From an uncultured Blastocatellia bacterium (GTDB lineage: Bacteria > Acidobacteriota > Blastocatellia > HR10): a stretch of 64,000 bases of DNA. The DNA is taken from the NCBI GenBank assembly GCA_937934295.1, contig CALHAI010000003.1, positions 62,001-126,000 on the forward strand, written 5' to 3'. The notes below the pieces were generated by a model. That model saw only the letters and a list, made by a program, of their open reading frames with translations. It was not told the DNA's origin and did no database searches. Positions 59,843 through 64,000 of this stretch are shown here, one piece after another (position 1 is the stretch's first letter; each line of letters starts with the position of its first letter). The translations under genes and the position numbers were made by a program.

Positions 59843-60641
59843 AGCCGGCGGCGCTTCGGCGCGAGGCGGCTTGTACAAAGTCTTCTCGCTGGCCTTCCGC
59901 TATCCGTCGTCGGAGATCGTGGCGTTCTTCGGCGATCCGGAATTGCCGGAAGTGCTCGCCCAGCTCCCGGCGCAGGAGGAGGGCGCGTTGGTCAGCGAAC
60001 TGACGGCCTATCTTCATTCGATCGCATTTCGGGAGGACATCGCGCGGCTCGAGAGCGCCTATCATGCGCTCTTTCATCTGAATGGGGGGGTGCCGCTTTA
60101 CGAATCCGCCTATCGGGGCGCGCACGAGTTCCAGTGGGCGGAGACGCTGGCCGACGTGAACGGATTCTATCGCGCCTTCGGATTGGAGCTGGTCGGCGAA
60201 CGTCCCGATCATCTCAGCGCGGAGTTGGAATTCATGCATGTGCTCGCGCTCAAGGAGGAGCGCGCGCGTTCTGAGACCGAGGTGGAGGCCTCGCGCGAGC
60301 ATCTGCAGATCACATGGGCGGCTGAGCGCGCCTTCCTGCGCGATCACCTCGCTGTTTGGGCTCCGGCATTCGCGCGCGCACTGCGCCGTCGGGCAGCGGA
60401 GGGAGAGAGATTTTACGAACGCATGAGCGCGTGGCTCGAGCGGTTTCTGCAGAGCGAGTGTGCGCGCTTCGACGTGAACCCATCGGCGACCGCTGTTTCG
60501 CCCGTGCTGCCGGAAGTCGAAGAAGAGTTGACGTGTCCCATGCAAGCGCCCGGCGGCGGGGCCATTGCGGATCGAAGTCTCGCGTGGGGCGAGGGGCTCG
60601 GCCAATGGGAGATCCTGGAAGAGGGGGAGGAACAGCGATGA
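59817..60641 (+). CDS. TorD/DMSO reductase-type assembly chaperone
   Basis: About 274 residues, cytoplasmic and helical. It follows the TorD-family plan: GLYKVFSLAFRYPSSEIVAFF near the start, LESAYHALFHLNGGVPLYESAY in the middle, and ELEFMHVLALKEE followed by the acidic C-terminal half. Such chaperones (delta subunits, NarJ type) hold the alpha subunit until molybdopterin is inserted and check the Tat signal. It overlaps the beta gene by 26-41 bases depending on start (59802 or 59817) and its own stop overlaps the next gene (ATGA), which implies coupled synthesis. Confidence 0.85.
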   Translation: MSIASASPEAGGASARGGLYKVFSLAFRYPSSEIVAFFGDPELPEVLAQLPAQEEGALVSELTAYLHSIAFREDIARLESAYHALFHLNGGVPLYESAYRGAHEFQWAETLADVNGFYRAFGLELVGERPDHLSAELEFMHVLALKEERARSETEVEASREHLQITWAAERAFLRDHLAVWAPAFARALRRRAAEGERFYERMSAWLERFLQSECARFDVNPSATAVSPVLPEVEEELTCPMQAPGGGAIADRSLAWGEGLGQWEILEEGEEQR

Positions 60642-61525
60642 AGAAGATCGTCATCCTCGGACTCATCGGGCTTGTCGTGAGCCTGTTTGTGGTCGGCTCG
60701 TACTATGCGCTCTTTCGCTATCGCACGTTTCCGCCGGCCGCCGACCAGCCGGTGGAGACGCTCGACGTGCTGTATGTGGCGCGAGACGTCGAGTTGAGCG
60801 AGCGGGGAGCCGAGGACCCGGTTTGGCGACACGTGCCCAGTAAGACCCTTGCACTCGCGCCCCAGGTGACGGCCATCCCGTGGGGGAAGGCGAGTGTGCC
60901 CGAGGTCACCGTCGCCGCGTTCCACAATGGCGAGCGCATCTTCTTCCGCCTCCAATGGCGCGATGCTACGGAGAATCGCGCTGTCGGGCGAGATACGTTC
61001 ACCGATGCATGCGCCGTCATGTTGCCGCTGGTGGAGGAGCCGCAGCCGAATACGATCATGATGGGCTTTTTGGAGGGCGCGAACATCTGGACGTGGAAGG
61101 CCGTGCGCGACGCCCAAGTCTGGGGGAGAGAGCGCGCGGCGTCGCCGGCTCCGGCTGAACGTCCGTACACGGACTATTATTACCCGCTCGAAGAGCGCGA
61201 GGTCTTTCCGATCGTGAGAGAATCGGTCGCCTCGGCTGTCGAGGATCTCATCGCGCGAGGGGTGGGAACGCTCACGCCGCGCGCGCATCAGCGCGTTCAG
61301 GGGCGGGGCTTGTGGAGGAACGGGACGTGGACGGTGCTCCTCACGCGCGCGTTAGCCACCCATGAGGCGGAGGAGGCGACGTTGCCGGTGGGGAAGGCGC
61401 GCGCCGTCGCCTTCGCCGTATGGGATGGCGCGAAGGGGGATCGTGGTGCGCGCAAATCCATCACTGGGTGGGTGCGGCTGCGGCTGTGGCCGGCTGAGGT
61501 CCCGGCCGGCGCGGCAGGAAGATAA
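60638..61525 (+). CDS. Membrane-anchored gamma subunit of the type II Mo enzyme (heme-binding candidate)
   Basis: A 295-residue protein. Residues 4-26 (IVILGLIGLVVSLFVVGSYY) anchor it; the rest is periplasmic, with a beta-rich fold (PVWRHVPSKTLALAPQVT, EVTVAAFHNGERIFFRLQWR, VGRDTFTDACAVMLPL, FLEGANIWTWKAVRD) as in the gamma subunit of ethylbenzene, dimethylsulfide and selenate enzymes, which binds heme b. No CXXCH heme-c motif is present. The likely Met/Lys axial ligands cannot be fixed by eye. ATG 60638 overlaps the chaperone stop; the longer in-frame extension is not used. Confidence 0.82.
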   Translation: MKKIVILGLIGLVVSLFVVGSYYALFRYRTFPPAADQPVETLDVLYVARDVELSERGAEDPVWRHVPSKTLALAPQVTAIPWGKASVPEVTVAAFHNGERIFFRLQWRDATENRAVGRDTFTDACAVMLPLVEEPQPNTIMMGFLEGANIWTWKAVRDAQVWGRERAASPAPAERPYTDYYYPLEEREVFPIVRESVASAVEDLIARGVGTLTPRAHQRVQGRGLWRNGTWTVLLTRALATHEAEEATLPVGKARAVAFAVWDGAKGDRGARKSITGWVRLRLWPAEVPAGAAGR

Positions 61526-61542
61526 TGCAAGGGGAGGGACTT

Positions 61543-62013
61543 ATGATCCGAACACTAAAGCGTCTGGGGCTGACGCTGCTTGGAGCGGGAGCGTTCCTCT
61601 TCCTCACGTCGGTCGTGCTCGCCTGGTGGCCGACGCGCGGTGAGGAGCGCACCATCACGATCATCGCGCGGCGCTTCCAGTACATGCCGAACATCGTGCG
61701 CGTGCGTCGTGGCGATACCGTCACCGTTCGCCTCATGAGCGAGGACGTGCATCACGGGTTCTATCTGGACGGCTATGAGGTGCAGACCAGCGCGCTGCCC
61801 GGTCAAGATGGCGTCGTGCGCTTCGTGGCCGATAAGACGGGGAAGTTCGCCTTTCGGTGTTCGATCACCTGCGGCGCGTTCCATCCCTACATGATCGGAT
61901 ACCTCAAGGTCGAGCCGGACTATCGGTTTCTCGGGGCGACAGGTGCGGTGCTCGCGCTCTTCGGCGCCACTTTCATGGTGGTGAGCGCGCGCAGCGCGTC
62001 GGCGGGATCATGA
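61543..62013 (+). CDS. Membrane-bound CuA-type cupredoxin
   Basis: A 156-residue protein: TM segments at residues about 10-29 and 128-148 enclosing a cupredoxin domain. All residues of a binuclear CuA centre are present: H71 in DVHHGF, C106, C110, H114 and M117 in CSITCGAFHPYM, matching the cytochrome oxidase II and N2O reductase pattern C-x3-C-x3-H-x2-M. It is much shorter than COX2 and lacks its usual partner coxA here. Function as a periplasmic electron relay for the Mo enzyme is inferred from the operon. ATG 61543 has GGGGAGGG before it; ATG 61525 overlaps the gamma stop and is less likely. Confidence 0.9.
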   Translation: MIRTLKRLGLTLLGAGAFLFLTSVVLAWWPTRGEERTITIIARRFQYMPNIVRVRRGDTVTVRLMSEDVHHGFYLDGYEVQTSALPGQDGVVRFVADKTGKFAFRCSITCGAFHPYMIGYLKVEPDYRFLGATGAVLALFGATFMVVSARSASAGS

Positions 62014-62050
62014 GCGTCAAGCGCGATCTGGTATGGGGGAGGGAACGACT

Positions 62051-62542
62051 ATGAAACGTTCGCTCGCTGAGCTTTCGCCACAAGAAGCCCTGGCGGTCGC
62101 CATCTGGATCGAGGAGCGAAACGCTCGAATCTATGAGAACTACGCGGAGATGTTCGAGTGGTATGAGCCGGATACGGCGCGCGCGTTTCGGGAGATGGCG
62201 GGAGAAGAGCGCGAGCACGGTCGCCGTTTGGCCGCGCTGTACGCCGGACGGTATGGGGAAGCGGCGTGCGAGGTGACGGACGCTGACATTCGAGAGCTCG
62301 TCGAGGCGCCTGTCGTTGAGGATGGCGAGGCGCTGATCTACGATCGCGCGTCGCGGCGTCAGGCGCTCGACGTCGGCTTGCAGGCCGAGCGTCGCGCCCG
62401 CGCGTTCTATGCGGAGTTGGCGGAGCGCACGGAAGATCCCGCGCTGCGCGCGCTCTTTGACGAGTTGGCCCACATCGAGTCCGAACACGAGGCCTTCTTC
62501 GTGCGAAAACTCGCCGAGGTGGACCCTTCGGAGAACGCGTGA
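62051..62542 (+). CDS. Ferritin-like/rubrerythrin-type di-iron protein
   Basis: A 163-residue four-helix-bundle protein with two E-x-x-H-type pairs: IEERNARIYENYAEM and MAGEEREHGRRLAALY in the first half, AERRARAFYAELAER and ELAHIESEHEAFFVRKL in the second. These match the di-iron ligands of rubrerythrin/ferritin-like proteins, but the C-terminal rubredoxin domain is missing. Possible roles are peroxide detoxification or iron storage beside a metal-rich redox chain. ATG 62051 follows GGGGGAGGG; GTG further up in frame is unlikely. Confidence 0.85.
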   Translation: MKRSLAELSPQEALAVAIWIEERNARIYENYAEMFEWYEPDTARAFREMAGEEREHGRRLAALYAGRYGEAACEVTDADIRELVEAPVVEDGEALIYDRASRRQALDVGLQAERRARAFYAELAERTEDPALRALFDELAHIESEHEAFFVRKLAEVDPSENA

Positions 62543-62600
62543 ACGCGTCGGAGGTGTTCCGCCACAGGACGCGGGATTCGCCGATGAGGAGGGAACGAGT

Positions 62601-64000
62601 ATGCGTGAGGGATATGTGCTGGGACTTATTCCGGAGACATGGCGCTTTGAGTTGACGCAATTCCCATGGGTCCGGCGCCTCCTCAAAAGTCGCTGGATAC
62701 CGCTGGCGCTCATCCTCTTCAACGTCTTCCTGTTCACCGTCATTCTCATGGCGGGGTTCTTCGGGGGCTTGACCTCGCCGGGCAACTATAACTTCGGCAT
62801 CATGATCGTGTGGATCCTCTGGTGGGTGCTCTTGATGATGGTGCTCGTGCCCGTGCTCTCGCGCTTCTGGTGCACGATGTGTCCGCTTCCCTTCTTGGGC
62901 GAATGGCTGCAACGGCTGCGATTGTTCGGTGTCCGATATGTGAAGGGGCGGAATCTCTATTTCGGCTTGAACAAGCGGTGGCCCAAATCGCTCTCGAACA
63001 TGTGGCTCATGAACGTCCTCTTTCTGGCGACGACCTTCGCTTCGGGCTTTTTTACTGTGCGGCCAGCGGCGACGTTCGTGCTCCTGGCGGCGATCATCGC
63101 TCTCTCGGTCGTGCTCTCGCTCATCTATCGCGCGCGGACGTTCTGCTTATATGTCTGTCCGGTGAGTGGCTTCCAGGGGCTCTATTCGAATTTCGCCCTC
63201 ACGGAGGTGCGGGTGAAGGACCCGGAGATCTGCGCCAAGCATAAGACGAAGGGGTGCGTCGTGGGTAACGAGCGCGGATATGGCTGTCCGTGGCTCTTGC
63301 TGCCTTATGCCTTTCGTCGGAACACCTACTGCGGGATGTGCTTCGAATGCCTGAAGACGTGCGAGTACGATAACATGGCCGTGAACCTGCGACCTCCGGG
63401 TGTGGATCTGCTTGTGGATGAGAAGCGCGGTTTGGATGAGGCGTACAAGGCGCTCATCATGTTAGGGATCGCCGTCGTCTTCTTCGTGACGTTCCAGGGG
63501 CCGTGGGGGACGCTCAAGGATTGGGCGAATGCGGCGACGCTCTCCGGGTATCTGACCTTCATCGGGCTGCATGCGAGCTGGAATCTGATCGTTCTGCCCG
63601 CGATCTTCCTACTCTTCGTGTGGTTGGCGCGACGCGCGGCGCGTCAAGCCGTTCCGCTCAAGAAGGTCTACGTGAACTTCTCCTACGCCACGGTGCCGCT
63701 CGGCTTGGCGGCTTGGATCGCCTTCAGCCTCGGCATCATCTTGCCGAATGGCAGCTATCTCCTGCACGTCCTCTCCGATCCGTTCGCTTGGGGATGGGAC
63801 CTGTTTGGGACGGCGCATTTCCCCTGGACGCCGGTGCTCACGGGGATCATGCCGTATCTGATGATCCTGACGTTGCTCGTCGGTCTGCTCTTCTCAATTG
63901 ACATCGCGCTCAAGATCGCCCGGCAGACGTTCACTGAGCCGGAGGCTGCCGGGCGCGGCGCCTTCCCCATTTTGGGCTTCTTGGGCGCGACGACGTTGAG
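62601..64000 (+). CDS. Membrane polyferredoxin (NapH/NosR/CcoG-like), cut by window end
   Basis: Open from ATG 62601 to the last base with no stop (at least 466 codons). Several hydrophobic helices (residues about 32-55, 67-86, 133-176, then later ones) alternate with Cys motifs: WCTMCP (C91, C94), CLYVCP (C182, C186), C211 and C219, C229, and CGMCFECLKTC (C244, C247, C250, C254). NapH-type proteins have paired CxxxCP motifs plus 4Fe-4S ferredoxin sites and move electrons between the quinone pool and periplasmic enzymes. GGAGGGAACG precedes the ATG. It is the likely membrane link for this cluster; its C-terminal half is outside the window. Confidence 0.85.
   Translation, partial: MREGYVLGLIPETWRFELTQFPWVRRLLKSRWIPLALILFNVFLFTVILMAGFFGGLTSPGNYNFGIMIVWILWWVLLMMVLVPVLSRFWCTMCPLPFLGEWLQRLRLFGVRYVKGRNLYFGLNKRWPKSLSNMWLMNVLFLATTFASGFFTVRPAATFVLLAAIIALSVVLSLIYRARTFCLYVCPVSGFQGLYSNFALTEVRVKDPEICAKHKTKGCVVGNERGYGCPWLLLPYAFRRNTYCGMCFECLKTCEYDNMAVNLRPPGVDLLVDEKRGLDEAYKALIMLGIAVVFFVTFQGPWGTLKDWANAATLSGYLTFIGLHASWNLIVLPAIFLLFVWLARRAARQAVPLKKVYVNFSYATVPLGLAAWIAFSLGIILPNGSYLLHVLSDPFAWGWDLFGTAHFPWTPVLTGIMPYLMILTLLVGLLFSIDIALKIARQTFTEPEAAGRGAFPILGFLGATTL

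Overview
The window is GC-rich, densely packed bacterial chromosome. The genes suggest a Gram-negative (diderm), aerobic or facultative chemoheterotroph: a BamD-like lipoprotein fragment, a 1087-residue Oar-like TonB-dependent receptor with an N-terminal carboxypeptidase-regulatory-like domain, an outer-membrane beta-barrel, and Tat-exported and molybdenum enzymes. The receptor type, the FG-GAP/beta-helix secreted protein and the PPC-domain protein are most familiar from Acidobacteriota and neighbouring phyla. That placement is inference. No rRNA, tRNA, prophage or CRISPR array was seen. The only mobile-element trace is a decayed TnpB fragment near 34.3-34.6 kb.

Layout. 1-4.6 kb (minus): a likely operon meaB, mce, parvulin-type PPIase, MBL-fold hydrolase, mtnP and a TPR/BamD-like gene cut by the left edge. 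5-8.7 kb (plus): a small coiled-coil membrane protein, then accD-folC-ldcA with overlapping ends. 8.7-10.7 kb (minus): SpoIID/LytB-domain protein and tpx. 11-21 kb (plus): a giant secreted FG-GAP/beta-helix protein, recF-gyrB, a QueC-family ATPase, pta, rtcA and usp. 22.5-27.9 kb: a trans-sulfuration enzyme (minus), eno, a methyltransferase, rpsT and a phosphoglycerate kinase fused to a universal stress domain. 27.9-29.8 kb (minus): selD, itself a selenoprotein, and a GT2 glycosyltransferase. 30-41.7 kb (plus): plsY-gpsA-smpB-pepA, an unknown basic protein, the tnpB relic, a DnaJ-domain membrane protein with bioY, smc, two exported proteins and a 3-methyladenine glycosylase. 41.7-43.1 kb (minus): a MoaD-MoaE fusion and a Lon-N-domain protein. 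43.2-47.8 kb (plus): khpA and a three-subunit CoxS/CoxL/CoxM-type molybdenum hydroxylase. 47.8-52.9 kb (minus): TonB receptor, NDP-sugar nucleotidyltransferase and CYTH protein.

53.2-64 kb (plus) is the most unusual part. It is a tight gene cluster running off the right edge: a hemerythrin domain fused in frame to an outer-membrane barrel, a Tat-exported NxrA/NarG-like molybdopterin subunit, its four-cluster Fe-S partner, a TorD-like chaperone, a membrane-anchored gamma subunit, a protein with a complete CuA-type copper site, a ferritin-like protein and a polyferredoxin membrane protein. Together they look like an extracytoplasmic redox chain whose substrate cannot be read from sequence. Both this cluster and the TonB receptor gene are preceded by good sigma-54 (-24/-12) promoter matches with upstream dyads, suggesting enhancer-dependent control.

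Two molybdoenzyme systems and the moaX-like cofactor gene lie within 23 kb of each other, so molybdenum enzymology is a theme of this region. Other items worth attention are the UGA (selenocysteine) codon in selD with a matching bSECIS hairpin, the PGK-USP fusion with altered substrate-site residues, and several consensus sigma-70 promoters that settle start codons.
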